Part shown: positions 37,201-49,912 of the stretch, piece by piece | How the letters are laid out: each line of letters opens with the position of its first letter | Numbering within the stretch: position 1 is the stretch's first letter | Origin: Magnolia sinica | Taxonomy: Eukaryota > Streptophyta > Magnoliopsida > Magnoliales > Magnoliaceae | Assembly (NCBI RefSeq): GCF_029962835.1 | Contig: NC_080583.1 | Location: 310,001 to 374,000 of the forward strand | DNA: 64,000 nt | Direction: 5' to 3' | Made by a program: the position numbers and the translations under genes | Notes under the pieces: generated by a model | Database searches by the model: none | What the model was told of the DNA's origin: nothing | The model's input: the letters and a program-made list of their open reading frames with translations, nothing else

Positions 37201-38695
37201 GTATGTAGATGATATGTTAATCTTTAGTACATGTTTGGAAATAATAAATAACATTAAAAGATACTTATCATCTAATTTTGACATGAAAGATATAGGTGAA
37301 GCAAATGTGATTTTAGCTATCAAGCTATTAAGAAACAATGATGGTATAACTCTATCTCAATCACATTATATTAAAAAGATACTTAAAAAGTTTCATCACT
37401 ATGATAAGAACCCAGTTTCTACTCCTTTTTTTTTATTCTAATATCAAGTTAATTAAAAATGAATGTCGTAATGTATCTCAGTTAGAGTATTCCAAAGTGA
37501 TTGACAGTCTTATGTATGCCATGATTTTTACTCGACCTGATATTACTTTTGTAGTAGGTAAATTGAGTAAGTTTACAAGTAATCAAAGTTTAGATCATTG
37601 GAATATTGTTTCTAGAGTATTCAGATACTTGAGAAAAACTATTAACTATGGTTTACTTTTTTCTTGTTACCTTGGCGTACTTGAAGGGTATAGTGATGTA
37701 AGATGAATCACTGATTCTAATGAATTCAAGTCTACCAGTGGATGAATTTTTACACTTAAAGGAGTTGTCATTTCTTGGAGATCCAAGAAACAAACTTGCA
37801 ATCTCACTCTACCATGAAATCTGAATTCATAGCTTTGGCAGCTAGTAGTAAAGAGGCAAAATAGTTAAGAAACCTATTATTAGAAATACCATTATTGGTA
37901 AGGCCTTTACCACCAGTCTCTATCTACTGTGATAGTGAAGCGACACTATCAAAGACATATAACAAGACTTATAATGAAAAATTCAGACATATCAGTCTAA
38001 GGTACAGTTTTGTGTGACAACTACTTAGTGACAGTATTATAACAATACAATATGTACGATCTATCCAGAATCTAGCGGACCCATTCACCAAGGGACTGGT
38101 AAGGGATGTTGTTAGTAGAACATCAAGAGAAATGAGACTTAAGTCAATTTCAAAGACACTGGATGAGGAAAACTCAACCTAAGTTAATATGTTCAATGGG
38201 CAAAGTACCTCATAGGAAGTGGTTGAAGCAGCACTGTATATTTTCTATCTATCTCATTCTTAGATATATGTATAGTGTTGGGTACTTGTAATGATAAAAA
38301 GGAAGATAAGCTGTTGCTCTTAATAAGTTCTTTCAAGGGTGCTATAGTTACAGGGGTATTCATAAGAACTCACCTATATGAGTATTGGAAGTGGGGCTGC
38401 TTCCTGATGTTCGAGAGTTTTTGGCTACTCTCATGAACTCATGAATCCAGGACAGAGCATAAGGTTGTTAATGTACTATAATTTTAGAACACATAACAAT
38501 TGAAATATATGTGTGTGTAACATGTCTGATTGTGTCATATAGAATACTTAGTTCAAGATCATAGTCAATAAGGATTCTGATTCAACTTTGATTTATTTAC
38601 ACTAAGTGAAGGTTCAAGTCCATAAGACACCTTCTCCTATGCACATATTTTCCTTACATACCCTGACCTTTGTATTTTGAAAAATAGTGGGAGAT

Positions 38696-39360
38696 TGTTG
38701 GGTTTTTTCAAAATAGAAGAAAGATATTTTATTTTTTGGAAAAGAATGGTTGTAGTTTTGGTGATTGTTGGTGTGAATGGTGATGCCTTTTGGTAAAGGG
38801 AGCATCTTTTGAATTTGAAATGGAGGGATGCCATTGTTGGAAAGTCACCACCATTGATGAAAAGACACTATGGAAGAAGATGTCTTTTCATGAAAAGGGC
38901 CTTAAGCATCTCTTGTGATTCTATGTAAACCTATCTTTGGGTTAATCCGAATTCACAATTCCAACAATCTCCTCTCCATCTTCTTCTTCTTCTTCTTCTT
39001 CTTCACCATTTTCATTTTTGGAAAGATACAATTTTCAAACGCTAAACTGTAACTGATTTTCAAGCAGTAAATTACAAACAGTTTTCAGGGGATAAATTAT
39101 AATAGCATAGAAGTTAGGGTTGTATGCTGTAAAAGTGCGTTCGGGGTGCGGTTTTTCAGTTTTGAAGGCTGAAACCCACATTTCTCCGGTCTTGAAGAAG
39201 AGGCTTATTGTATCCTAGAGGCGAATTTGTTGTAACCCTCTTGCAAATTGGTTTAATCATTAGTAGGGTGCGAATATCACCTTAAAGATAGTGACATCAT
39301 AATGCACATTAACCCTATCTTTAAGTGATTCATTTTCTATTTTTCATCTCAAATATAACA
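38696..39360 (+). repeat. Right LTR of the copia element
   Basis: 665 bp with the same ends as the left LTR, preceded by the purine tract AATAGTGGGAGA. Confidence 0.9.
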
Positions 39361-39524
39361 CATAATACCCGGTGGCCTGCTCAAATCAACCATACATGAG
39401 AAGACAAGACAGTTCACATTCCTAATTCAATAGCATAAGTGGTACATAACATACATGTCTTATCTCATCCCCATATTCCCTCACCTTAGATATCAATATG
39501 ACAAAACAAGGTTAGTGCCGTCTT

Positions 39525-39814
39525 TGTTAGGAATCCGTAAAAGCGAATCTTAAATTTGAATTACATGAAATTAAACAAACGTAAGCAAAGTAATCATAAG
39601 CACACATGAATTTTATTTGGAAAAACTTTTGTAGAAAAAAAACCAAGGCACAAAGCGGCAACGAATCACCATGAAAGCAAAAGTATAAGAGATGAAACCA
39701 CTTACAATATCGGAAAACATTCGTTTTATCCTCCCCAAACTCTAGAAACGATTAGTCATTGATTAGCATATCCTAATCTCACAATTACACCCATATATAT
39801 ATATGTATGTATAT

Positions 39815-39891
<77 letters not shown>

Positions 39892-40290
39892 GTTATACCT
39901 GAAATAGAAAATAATTCACGTAATTATGCAAAACTACGCGTGCCATCGATTTAAGGATTAATCGATCAAGCACATCGAGCACACACTCGATCAATCAAGC
40001 TCCCATGTTATAGAGATCGAACATACTCAAAACTCTCTAGAGAGTTTACAAGTAATTTCTAAATATCGTCGATTGATTGAGCCAAGACTTCAATCGACTG
40101 AGACTGTGCAAAATTATCTAGAGACCAATCCGTATAATTTAGGGTTGACTCAATTGATCGACGTCGATCGATTGAACCCCTGTATCATTTACAAATTTAA
40201 GACATTTCATAATAGTCTTTCCCAAAACAAGGTAGACACAACTTTTCCCCAAAAAAAGATAGGCGTGGCTTTTCTTAAATTAATGGAAGA

Positions 40291-40338
<48 letters not shown>

Positions 40339-40408
40339 GGTTGTGCCAAGTAGCGGGCCCACTAGGGGTTGGTGCCGCACTACCCCTTTCTCTCCTCCAT
40401 TTCTAACA
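39525..40408. mobile_element. Possible solo LTR (TGTTAGGAA...TTTCTAACA)
   Basis: Inverted ends TGTTAGGAA and TTTCTAACA bound 884 bp that contain a (TA)n tract (about 39822-39889) and a (GA)n tract (40294-40335). The flanks GTCTT and ATTCT do not match as a target duplication, so the call is weak. Confidence 0.35.
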
Positions 40409-41339
40409 ATTCTTACATAAGAAACATAGGCAGTTAAATGATCTAAAATCAAGAAATATGAGTGGCTTACTTGATGAATAAACTACCTAACTTTAGTATA
40501 TGCTATCATAGGGTGCACTAACTAATGAATGACGTAAATCAATAACATGCTTGCCATTAAGGATGTGAATGAGGCTACAAGATAACTGTGATGTTGGTTC
40601 ACATTATATCATAACCCTCTTTAATTATGTTTCTAAATATATAGCTATTAGTTTTTGGTATAATCACTAGCAGATAACATTTTATTTGAGGAATGTACTC
40701 TTTGTATGTGAACTCTAGCGACATGCAATGTCTCCATACATGCCAACTTGTCTTGTATGAATGTGATAAGAGGCATGAGAGGAGGCCCCCACCGTGAAGA
40801 TTACCTGGAGCAAAATAAAGATGGTTTGCTCATGAAACAGAGAATTATTTAAATTATGTTATCTTTACGGTTGGCCCAACTTTCTTGTGGCTGATATATC
40901 ATACAAACACGAAAAGTTTGCATCTACACATGAATTGTACTTGTCAGTTTTTGGATTTACTTAAGTTGTTTGTTGTTTTTCAGAAACATTAATGGGCATA
41001 TGTTTACACTTTGAGATGTGAATTTGATTGCTTTGAACATGTTGTTGGTTCGGTACATAGAGAAATCACATAGAGTCTTAAATCAGAGATAGAAATAAAA
41101 CCTTGCTCTTACAAAAAAAAAAAACGAAAGAAGAGAACTAGGACACGTCACAATTATTGTCTTAAAGATAGATTTTCTTTCACAAGAACGTAAGTCTTGA
41201 TGTACTGAGTCATAACTCTTTTGTTCCTTGGATACCATATATATAGTTCTTCACATTGATGCATGGCTCAAACCATAAACTTGTTGTATTTTGTTTCAAA
41301 ATAAACATTAAAAATTTGATTTTTAAATTTTCGGTTTCC
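40409..41339. other. Intergenic, no gene seen
   Basis: AT-rich sequence without conserved coding words or recognisable transposon ends. Confidence 0.5.
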
Positions 41340-42170
41340 CTCCACATTTAAAATTAATTTTTGATGTTTTTGAGTTGTAGGTTTTCTCTCACATTGAATT
41401 CGACAAAGAAAAACATCTTGTATATAAAATGGGCTTTTTGCCTTAGGGCTTTAGCCCCATTCAGGGGGCATGTGAATTTGGTCCTGTCGGGGGCTATGGC
41501 AATAGCTCTAATCTATGTCATTGACCACACACGCGCGCGCGCTGAGCCGAGCCGTGCCGTGCCGTGCCGTGTCGAGCCCGTGTGCACGATGAGACGAGAT
41601 GGGCTGGGCGTGGGTGCGGGTGCGGGTGCGGTGCGATGCGAGTGTACTCGAGTGGGTATATGTGTGTATGAGTACTCGCAGGACTTTATTTGCCAGAGTG
41701 TACTTGCATTTGTGCCTTTTCGCTTTAAATCAGAGAGGTGTGTCCGTTCCGATTGGTTGCATCTGTTGAGTTTAAACCCAACGGACTTAACTCTTTCTAA
41801 AGGGTGCTTATGCACCACTTCGAAGTCTATATAAAGACTATTCACATTTCAAATATACGAAACCATCTGATATTCTGTTTTAAGAATTTTGATTGTTGAG
41901 TTCATCGCTGAGTCAACTCAGCACTTTCGGGTTAAACTGCAAGCGGTTCGAGCCCACGTACAGTGAGTGCACCGTTGGGACCGAGTCATAGTTATTGTAT
42001 CCTGAAAGTCGATTACTCTGAAAACTTGTTGCACTTGGGACACTGTCCAAGGGGAGCAAATTCGATTTCAAGTTGATTGACTTACGTCACACCTCGACTC
42101 AATTCAATAAGTCCTCTTTCTCAAAATTTATTTTCTTTTTTGGTTCTCGATTGTAATAATATATTTAATT
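41340..42170 (+). mobile_element. Probable LTR fragment with GC-rich repeat block
   Basis: A GC-rich block at 41524-41650 (CGCG, GCCGTGCCGTG and GCGGGTGCGGGT repeats) is followed by a promoter-like TCTATATAAAGAC near 41826 and an A+T-poorer stretch, as in U3-R-U5 of some plant copia LTRs. No second LTR, terminal TG/CA pair or duplication was established. Long open frames on both strands here follow from the GC repeats. Confidence 0.35.
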
Positions 42171-42374
42171 CAACCAAATATTCCAACAAAACTCAAATCC
42201 ACTTCTACTGATTTTCCTAGCAAGAAAAAGAGAAGAAGAAAGAGAAAAGAGGGTTTTGTACAAAACGAAATATATAAGAAAGAAAGGATATCGATTATTG
42301 AAAAGCCGGCTTACTAAGGAAGCCAGGCCTGACATGTGGGACTCACTGGTTGGCCACCAGTAAGGTGCACCAAC

Positions 42375-43409
42375 AACCAAGGAGCAATGGATCACTGTTT
42401 TGTTCCACCAAAGGAAAAAAAAACACAAGAAGAGAAAAAAAACTGACATTTCACAAAAAAGGCTGATGTGACACAGCACCATGGCTTGACCCAACATGCA
42501 CACCAAAAATCTATAATGAAAGATTTCAATATAAAGACTTTCCAGGCTCTCTCCGTATGTGACGTAGGGCAAGTATACAAATAAAAAAGAGGCAAAAATA
42601 CATAGGTCTTTCTTTCCTATGTTTTAAATCAACAAACCCAACACATGTTATCTAAGTATATTGAGAAAAATATACATTTAAAATATTTATTTTTATAACA
42701 CTATGATGTTTCATACCTAGCTAGATCGAGGTTTATATAGCAGTAGATTAGGATAAATTAGAGCAAAAGAAAGCAATTGCAGTTGAACTGGGAAATGCTA
42801 ATGTGGACCCAATTGTTTTTCTCCTTAAAAAAACGATAACATAGGCCCAACTGTCTTTAATCTCTTCAAACTACAGTATGAGAATATGACTCCTAAGAAT
42901 ATAATTGAAAAGTGCCCTTAGCTCACACTCATAAGCTAAGAATATCACTTGTTTGAGATTAGACTCACTAATCAGTTAATTAAACCCCACCCGGTAGATT
43001 TCATGGCTCAAAATTGACGCTGATGGGATCATTAGGTCGGCAACCCATTGTAAAGATCCAATTATATGCCACTCAAAAATATAAAAATTCATGTGTGGCC
43101 CACCTGATGATTTCATCAAAATTGATATTTTGTGCATCTAGAAGACATAATGAGGTGCACCCGTTGGAAGATGTGGTTGAGAGATGGGGCCATGATGTTG
43201 GACTCTAACCTTAGAGGTTGATCCACTCATTTTTTTTTTTAAAAAAAAAAGGAAGAAGAAGAAGAAGAAGGGCATTTTCATCAAGTGGACCAAAACTATA
43301 GTATTTATAGGCTGGTCCACTCATGAAAGTGGTCGCACATACATCAAATGCAGGCCAACCTACCTACACGGTGGACCACATGAAGCATTATTTGAATAAC
43401 TGTTATATA
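42375..43409. repeat. Segmental tandem duplication, unit A
   Basis: Unit A, about 1.03 kb, aligns with 43470-44324 plus 44973-45085. Shared landmarks in the same order include CAAGGAGCA(A/G)TG, AAAAAAGAGGCAAAAATA, CCAACACATGTTAT, GATGTTTCATACCTAG, GATGGGATCATTAGGTCGGC, GTGTGGCCCACCTGATGATT and CAAGCCAACCTACCTAC-like words. Nothing in it looks coding. Confidence 0.85.
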
Positions 43410-43469
43410 ATAGCAGTGGATCACTGTTGTGGGCCACATATACATCAAATACATTAAATGCAGGCCAAC

Positions 43470-43629
43470 CTAAACCAAGGAGCAGTGTATCACTTTGTGT
43501 CCCACCAAAAAAAGCACAAGAAGAGTTATAAAATTTATAAAAAAAATTCAAAAAATAAAAAAAACATTTTTCACAAAAAGAACCCATGTGATACACTGCA
43601 CTACAGCTTGGCCCAACATGTACACCACA

Positions 43630-43665
<36 letters not shown>

Positions 43666-45085
43666 AAAAAGAGGCAAAAATATATTTATTTCCTATATAT
43701 GTTTAATTTAAATCAATCAAGCCAACACATGTTATCCATCATACAAATATACATTTAAGATATTTTTATAACCCTACGATGTTTCATACCTAGGTAGACT
43801 GTGTTTTACATCATAGTAGATTGGAATAAATTAGAAAAAAAGAAAGTGATTGCCATTGCACTGGGGAATGCTAATGCGGACCCAACTGTCTTTCTTCTTT
43901 TCAAACCATAGAATGAGAATGACTCCCAGGAATATAATTTAAAAGTGCCCTAAGCGTACACTCATAAGCTAAGAATACTTGTTTAAGATTAGAATCACTC
44001 ATCGGTTAAACCCCACTTGGTAGATTACATAGCTCAAAATTGAGGCTGATGGGATCATTAGGTCGGCAATCCATTATAAAGATTCAATTATACGCCACCC
44101 AAAAAAATAAGAATTCGCGTGTGGCCCACCTGATGATTTGAACGAAATTGATATTTTGTACATCTAAAAGAATTGATGGGGCCGGGTGCACCTGTTGGAA
44201 GAGGTGGATGGGTGTTGGGGCCATGATGTTGGACTCTTAATTACCTTATAGGTTGGTCCACTCATCAAAAAGAAAAAGAAAAAGAAGAAGAAGAAGAAGA
44301 AAAGAGCACTTTCATCAAGTGGGCTGTCGTTAGTGTGTATACGGTGTCCGATCACTAGAACACCAACTTTGCGAAGCGAATTAGAAACATACGCCCAGAT
44401 CCATAGCTCAAGCTGGCAGACTGAGTGGAGATACCTCATTTCAACACTTGAGGTCTTGGTATCGATCCCTAGCGGGGGTGGCAAACATGGAGTGTGTGTA
44501 CTAACAAGCTAACCCAAAAAAATAATAATAATTCTATTTTTTTTTTTTAAAAAAGAAGAATTAGAAACATACAATGTATCACATCACATTACTTTTCACA
44601 GTAATGACCTGAACAAACTCTTAACATATGTTTTTTAAAAAAGAATGATGAAATAGTCCACGCCTCTAATAACTCTGCCCATGATGGATGCCCATGTAAC
44701 AAAGAACATAGATTAACCAACTCACATTAATAGTGGTACAAAGGTGGCCGAATCCTATGCAAGAGTAAAACCCTAAAAGAGAGATAACAAGATTGTTTTG
44801 GAATATACAACCCTGTGTATGCCATCTCGTTCTAATTAATATAGGCCTACCCATGAGATTTCTAGTCTTTTTAGTCATGAGATTTTGCCTTGATATTGGG
44901 CAAGGATCTTTTATGCTAGCTAGTCTCTTAGGTGCCTTATTTAAAGCCCAAATCGTGCAACCAACATGGGCTAAAACTATAGTATTCATAGGCTGTGATC
45001 CACTCATCAAAGGGGCCGCATATATATCAAATGCAAGCCAACCTACCTACATGGTGGACCACATGAAACATTATTTGAATATTGC
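43470..45085. repeat. Segmental tandem duplication, unit B, with an insertion
   Basis: Direct second copy of 42375-43409, offset about 1.1 kb. A roughly 650-bp insertion (44325-44972) splits it; landmarks resume at TAAAACTATAGTATTCATAGG. SINE copy 44393-44557 lies within that insertion. A (TA)n tract at 43633-43660 is unique to this unit. Confidence 0.85.
44393..44557 (+). mobile_element. SINE family 1
   Basis: A-box TAGCTCAAGCTGG, B-box GGTATCGATCCC, then CTAACAAGCTAACCC and an A/T-rich tail. Perfect 15-bp duplications GAATTAGAAACATAC flank it (44378-44392 and 44558-44572). Confidence 0.92.
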
Positions 45086-45213
45086 ATGTACATTTCATGT
45101 AGCCATGTGTAGAGGTACAAAGGTTTATTATAGCTCCATAATAACAAATTGGTATAGATAATAACATGTACATGCTGGAAGCTATGCATTTATTTATTTT
45201 AGCCATTAGTGAC

Positions 45214-45218
<5 letters not shown>

Positions 45219-45260
<42 letters not shown>
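45219..45260. repeat. (GA)n microsatellite
   Basis: About 42 bp of GA repeats. Confidence 0.97.
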
Positions 45261-45263
<3 letters not shown>

Positions 45264-46011
45264 CTTCCATAGTGTGATAGTGTGATTGTACATTAGCTTG
45301 TATAGCCACTAAACAAGTATAAAGTTAAGGCCATTCAACCTAACTATTTTTTTATTTTTTATTTTTTATCATGATATACCCCAATCATTTAGTCATTGTC
45401 GTTTATTTAAGGTTCGTGGACTGCCCATTTGCATGATCGCGGTTGAATTAGATTTGTCCAGCTACAAGTATATTGGGCCATGACCAATATTCCAAAGCTA
45501 GTATAAGAACTAGATAGTCTAGATCGATCACTGATCAGTCCTGCGTGATGGAAGATTCGAATTCAAATGTAGAGTTATTGGAGATGATGACGAACAACAT
45601 AAGGGTGTAGGCATTCATCTTGGGAGCGAGGCGTCCCATTCTGTGACCACATCTAGAGACATCCTTGATCATGACGAACGTCGCTTTTGAAGACACCATG
45701 GCAAAAAGATTTTGAAAAATATATATTAAAATGCTCTTCTAATGATCGAGCCTAATAAGAACTCGTGAGAATTTTTTGAGAACTCATCTCATGTAATGCG
45801 AGCACAAAATTCTAATGGTCCACAACATAGGTCATGTCATGAAACCCTTAAGGCCCAAAAGTTAGCTTGATACTAAAATTTGGTGGGCCATAGCAAAGTG
45901 AGAGGGAATTTCTACTCTTGATTTTCACCGGGGCCCACCTGATTTACAAAACAACTCGATCTTTTGCCCAACCCTTCACACGAGTTCTCATGAGAACCGG
46001 TTCCTAGGAGA

Positions 46012-46014
<3 letters not shown>

Positions 46015-46051
<37 letters not shown>
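46015..46051. repeat. (CT)n microsatellite
   Basis: About 37 bp of CT repeats followed by ACACACAC. Confidence 0.97.
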
Positions 46052-46060
<9 letters not shown>

Positions 46061-47019
46061 GACACTGCACATGCACTATGATAATGTCTTCATTCCTCCC
46101 CAAGATTGTGTTAAAAAACAGAACCTTTTCTACTTTCCTTTCTTACCTGCAGATATCTTATTGCTAGTGTTGCTCTTATGTCATCGATATTTTGTAACTA
46201 GCTAGAAGTGCATAGCACTTGGTATTTTCAGCATGAATGTATGTTAAAGAGGTATTATTTGTTACTTTGTTAGTTTGTTATTTATTAAAAGGCCTACTCA
46301 GAATATAATGACTTGTAGCACTAACAACTAAGCTTACCCTTATTGGAGTCTTTTTCTCCCATCTACATACACTACCTGTCTTCAATGACTGTAATATATC
46401 TTTAGAATCTGCATATTTCTTAGGAATTAAATTTCCCCAAAAAAAATCCAACTTGTCTCTGCATCTCATCTTCTTAAAATACATTTTCGAGAATGAGACA
46501 ACTGTTTCAAATTGCAACAACTCATGAGTTTCAAATTGCAACAGCTCATGAATGTGTAGAATTGGCATGATTATAGATGGCACAATGATGCCTTTTCTGT
46601 AACCATGTGTGCTTGGCAAGCAATTGCCTGCCACTAAACATTTACACCCATGAATGGTACAGTCTTCAAGGGTCCAGAAATCCAATTAGTTTTTCAAATG
46701 GTCAAATATGAATGTTCAGGTAGTGCCTTGTTTCCATTAACCTATTTGTACCTCCACCAATATACCACATTTTTAAGATATTGGATCCATTCCAGTGGGT
46801 AACCCCATCATGAATCTCACATAATTTGAAAATCAGGGGGATCCATTCATATAAGGTATGCCAAACATGTTTGTTGGGTTAGATTGCTGATCATTTGATG
46901 TCATGGCCCATCTCATACTTATGCCTGGTGACATTCATGATGAATCCGACCTTCTCCATGTAGATGATCTATATATGTGACTCGTTTGAGAAAAAAATAT
47001 ATAATATCATGGGCAAGTT
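46052..47019. other. Intergenic, no supported gene
   Basis: A 135-residue minus frame (46278-46685) starts with TTG rather than ATG and is not recognised. A 23-bp duplication (TTTCAAATTGCAACA) lies in it near 46503-46550. Confidence 0.5.
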
Positions 47020-47025
47020 CCGGGT

Positions 47026-47170
47026 AGTGATTACAGTCCGATTATCGGTCCTAGGAGCAATTATGGTCTAATTACTAGAAATGATTATGGTCAGATCATA
47101 GGTCTCAGAAATGATTACAGTCTAAGTACATGTCTTATGAACAATTACAGTCTGATTATAGATCCCGAGA
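47026..47170. repeat. About 30-bp minisatellite, five degenerate units
   Basis: Units of the pattern (A/G)NAATGATTA(C/T)(A/G)GTC(T/A)GATTAT(A/C)GGTC(T/C) repeat head to tail about five times with drift. There are no spacers, so it is not a CRISPR-like array. Confidence 0.75.
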
Positions 47171-47606
47171 GCTATTGATAATAATTGATCAATCTTCATG
47201 GCTAAAATAATACGCTATTTAAAGATATGATAAGGTCATGAAGAAAAATAAAGGACATTTACATAATTAAAGTGAAGTCATCCATTTGATGGCGGCTCTT
47301 CACTATTGTTAGAGACCTATAATAGTTTATGACCTTTTTCTTTTATCAAAAAAAAAAAAAAGCCGTTGTTCATCTCCTCCCATGTTACACTCATGTATGG
47401 TCCACGCCCCCAAAATTAAGGGGTGCATCGTGAATGGAGAGTGTGTCTGAAACACATTAATAAAGTAATCCTAACCATCCATTTTATGGTTATTGAATGG
47501 ATGGTTAAAATAAAACTAGTGAGTCGTGCAAAATCAGATGGTAACTTTCATGTTCTCAGAGTAATTTTAGGCTATGGTCTATTATACTTAAGGTTAGTTA
47601 TTTGAA

Positions 47607-47780
47607 CACCCAGATCCATAGCTCAACTGACAGACTGAGTGGAGATACCTCGTTTCAACACTTGAGGTCTTGGTATCGATCCCTAGCGGGGGTGGCTAAC
47701 ATGGAGTGTGTGTACTGACATGGGTGTGTACTAACAAGCTAACCCCCGCCCCCCCTTTAAAAAAAAAGAAAAAAAAAGAG
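47607..47780 (+). mobile_element. SINE family 1
   Basis: A-box TAGCTCAACTGACAG, B-box GGTATCGATCCC, a duplicated GTGTGTACTGACA/GTGTGTACTAACA end, then a C-run and A-run. Perfect 15-bp duplications GGTTAGTTATTTGAA flank it (47592-47606 and 47781-47795). Confidence 0.92.
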
Positions 47781-48439
47781 GGTTAGTTATTTGAATGGGT
47801 CTGAATTGCCCTACAGCTATGTCATGTATAAACTTGAAGAGTTGACACCATTTTAAAATAGTGGTAAACTACCATTAGTGGTCCTTTTCCTCACTGGAAA
47901 AGTTCCCATCTGGAAATGGAACCCATAAGTAGGGAGTGTGCAAAGTTCAGAAATAGTAATTCCCAACTTGAATCTTCATTTCTCAATTGATAGTAGCTTG
48001 CAAATCCCAACAACATGGATTTATCTGTAACACTGACTTTCATGATTGTAAATAGGAACTGCACAGTAGATTTCCTTCTAACTCTTTCTCAGTATACAAG
48101 CACGTTTCTGCACTTCACATAATTACAATCCCACTACTCAGACATGATAAACAAAATCTTTTTAAAAATGGAAAACAATATGGGTTAATGGTCAACATTT
48201 TATTGCAGAAAGGGAAGAAAGTGAGGAATTGGAATGTATAATATATGCAAGTTTTGAAACACAACCAATGACTGATAAGGCCCACTAAATGGACAACCTT
48301 GATTGACACTCCGCCATATCATCTCCCAGTATGGCAATCGGGCCCATCCATGTATTGGCCTTGGCATGGATGAGATAACTATAAAATTAATCATGCTTTA
48401 CGAGATAAAACATTAGGCAATTGAGGACAATATATTCAT

Positions 48440-48815
48440 AAGATTAGTGTAGCTAGAATGACAATGTCGAGATGAATGAGTGGTAGGATGAAGGAGCACA
48501 TAATTAAAAATAAATTCATTCAAGGGAGCTTAAGCATAGCATAAATAGATAATAAGACGAGGAAAAGTATACTTTTATGATTTAGTCATGTGCAACGGAA
48601 ACTAAGAACTATGTTGATTCAAAGTGAGTTTTTATAAATTAAAGACTATAAAAAGATTAGAAAAAAGGCTTAAAAGAACATGGATGAAGGTCACAACAAA
48701 AAGCTCCATAATCTATAATTTAATGAAAGGCGTGAGCTTAATAGAGTGAAATGACATAACATAATTTCCGTAGCTAGTCCTGATTAATTGAAATAAGGCT
48801 TAGATGATGGATGGC
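48440..48815 (+). mobile_element. RTE-type LINE, C-terminal fragment
   Basis: One frame gives MSGRMKEHIIKNKFIQG, IDNKTRKSILL, FSHVQRKLRTM and, after a frame change, KRTWMK. These match in order the C-terminal end of plant RTE-clade LINE proteins (consensus MSGxTRxDxIRN...RLRWFGHVQRR...KKTWxE). Several in-frame stops show decay. The 3' edge near 48780-48815 (TAATTGAAATAAGGCTTAGA) resembles the RTE 3' end. Confidence 0.75.
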
Positions 48816-49449
48816 TTAATGTAAGCTACTAGATGATCTTATAATCACTTTTCTTCTATTTACAGCATCCTGCCACATGTATTGTCTGGAGATAGGACTC
48901 ATCTTTGCATTCCACCTAATAGCCCGTATTATTCTGACATGAATGGCGTCGTGACCTAACACCACATAGCTCAGTAGATTTGATATGTGGGAGAATTTGA
49001 TTAGGCCATCTACTGCATCCAGTGCGGTACTCAATCCGACTCAAATTAGGTGGTGAGGAGCTCACGACCTCAGCTGTATTGTGGTGATGTGGTGAGATTT
49101 GATTGGTGAGGATATAAGTGATAAGAGATCACAAAAATAGTCTGTTTTTCTTTTTTCCTTTATTTAAAAATAATAATAATAATTCTTCAGGTCACAGTAT
49201 ACCACTGGCCAATCATATCTTGCCATGTCACCACACCACTGTGGATGGTGATAAGGGCCTGTCTACCTGATTTGCATCTACTGCACCTAACAACTTACAA
49301 ATTTGCTAGGCGTTCTCACATAGCGGCGCCGCACTTGGGTTCAAGTCCCAACACCACCAATCTATGTGGATTTTGGGTCGCCACGCAATCTGCATCATAT
49401 CAAGTGGTCGGTCCGGAAGTGGATTAAATGGTGACGCCACCACTACCTG

Positions 49450-49790
49450 CTAGGAGGGGGGAAAAGGCCTGTGCACCTTACCAAGATGCATGTATTTTAT
49501 CCATGCCGTCCATCCAATTTTTCAGTAGCTCTCGAAAATGAGGCATATTTAAAGATCAAGTTAATCCCAAGAAGTTTTAACGGTAGGATCTCAATCCTCA
49601 TTGTTTTTTATGGTGTGGTCCACTTGAGCTTTGGGTCTGTCTAATTTTATGGGCCATGATATAAAATGAGCTGGCAACATGAATGGACGGAGAGGATAAA
49701 ACACATACATCATGGTAGGGCCACAGGGCTTTTCTACCATCCAATCCGAGTCGAGAGAGAGAGAGAGGGAGAGAGAGAGAGAGAGAAAGC
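49450..49790. repeat. MITE fragment and (GA)n tract
   Basis: Carries TGTATTTTATCCATGCCGTCCATCC, TGGTGTGGTCCACTTGAGC, GAGGATAAAACACATACATC and CATGGTAGGGCC in the family order, then a (GA)n tract at 49753-49787. Confidence 0.55.
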
Positions 49791-49912
49791 GCCATGTTAC
49801 GTAATGTCGTGTCTTGGATTCGCGAGTTAGCTGCGGGTCTTCCGTAACGAAAGTCCGTTAATAACAGTCACCTCCTACAGACTCATTCACAAAATCTGTG
49901 AGGAAGCGGATT

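Larger units (their letters stand above)
33551..39360 (+). mobile_element. Copia LTR retrotransposon, complete in outline but broken
   Basis: A 5810-bp fossil with two LTRs and perfect 5-bp target duplications CATAA (33546-33550 and 39361-39365). Parts in copia order are: gag from about 34237, a zinc knuckle near 35000, a protease-like WVDSGAT near 35130, an integrase zinc-finger and core region at about 35530-36100, reverse transcriptase with YVDDM near 37200, and RNase H near 37740-38100. About 500 bp of non-coding DNA and a purine tract precede the right LTR. Integrase before reverse transcriptase fixes it as copia. The coding region is interrupted many times (of the order of a dozen or more breaks), so it looks dead. 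By eye the LTRs differ at about 20 of the first 275 positions (7-8%), which points to an insertion several million years old or more. Confidence 0.93.

Noticed and set aside
41361-41834. 157-residue plus frame and a 110-residue minus frame over the GC-rich block
   Set aside because: Both strands are open because of GC-rich repeats; the context looks like an LTR.
45540-45710. Retroelement gag-like frame (EDSNSNVELLEMM)
   Set aside because: A short open stretch only; no family motif follows.
46278-46685. 135-residue open frame on the minus strand
   Set aside because: It starts with TTG, a stop lies just upstream, no family was recognised and it contains a short duplication. Possible but unsupported.
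47026-47170. CRISPR-like array
   Set aside because: Units are head to tail with no unique spacers, in plant nuclear DNA.
49290-49450. Third SINE family (GGGTTCAAGTCCCAACACC)
   Set aside because: A B-box-like word is present, but no clear A-box, tail or flanking duplication was found and there is only one copy.
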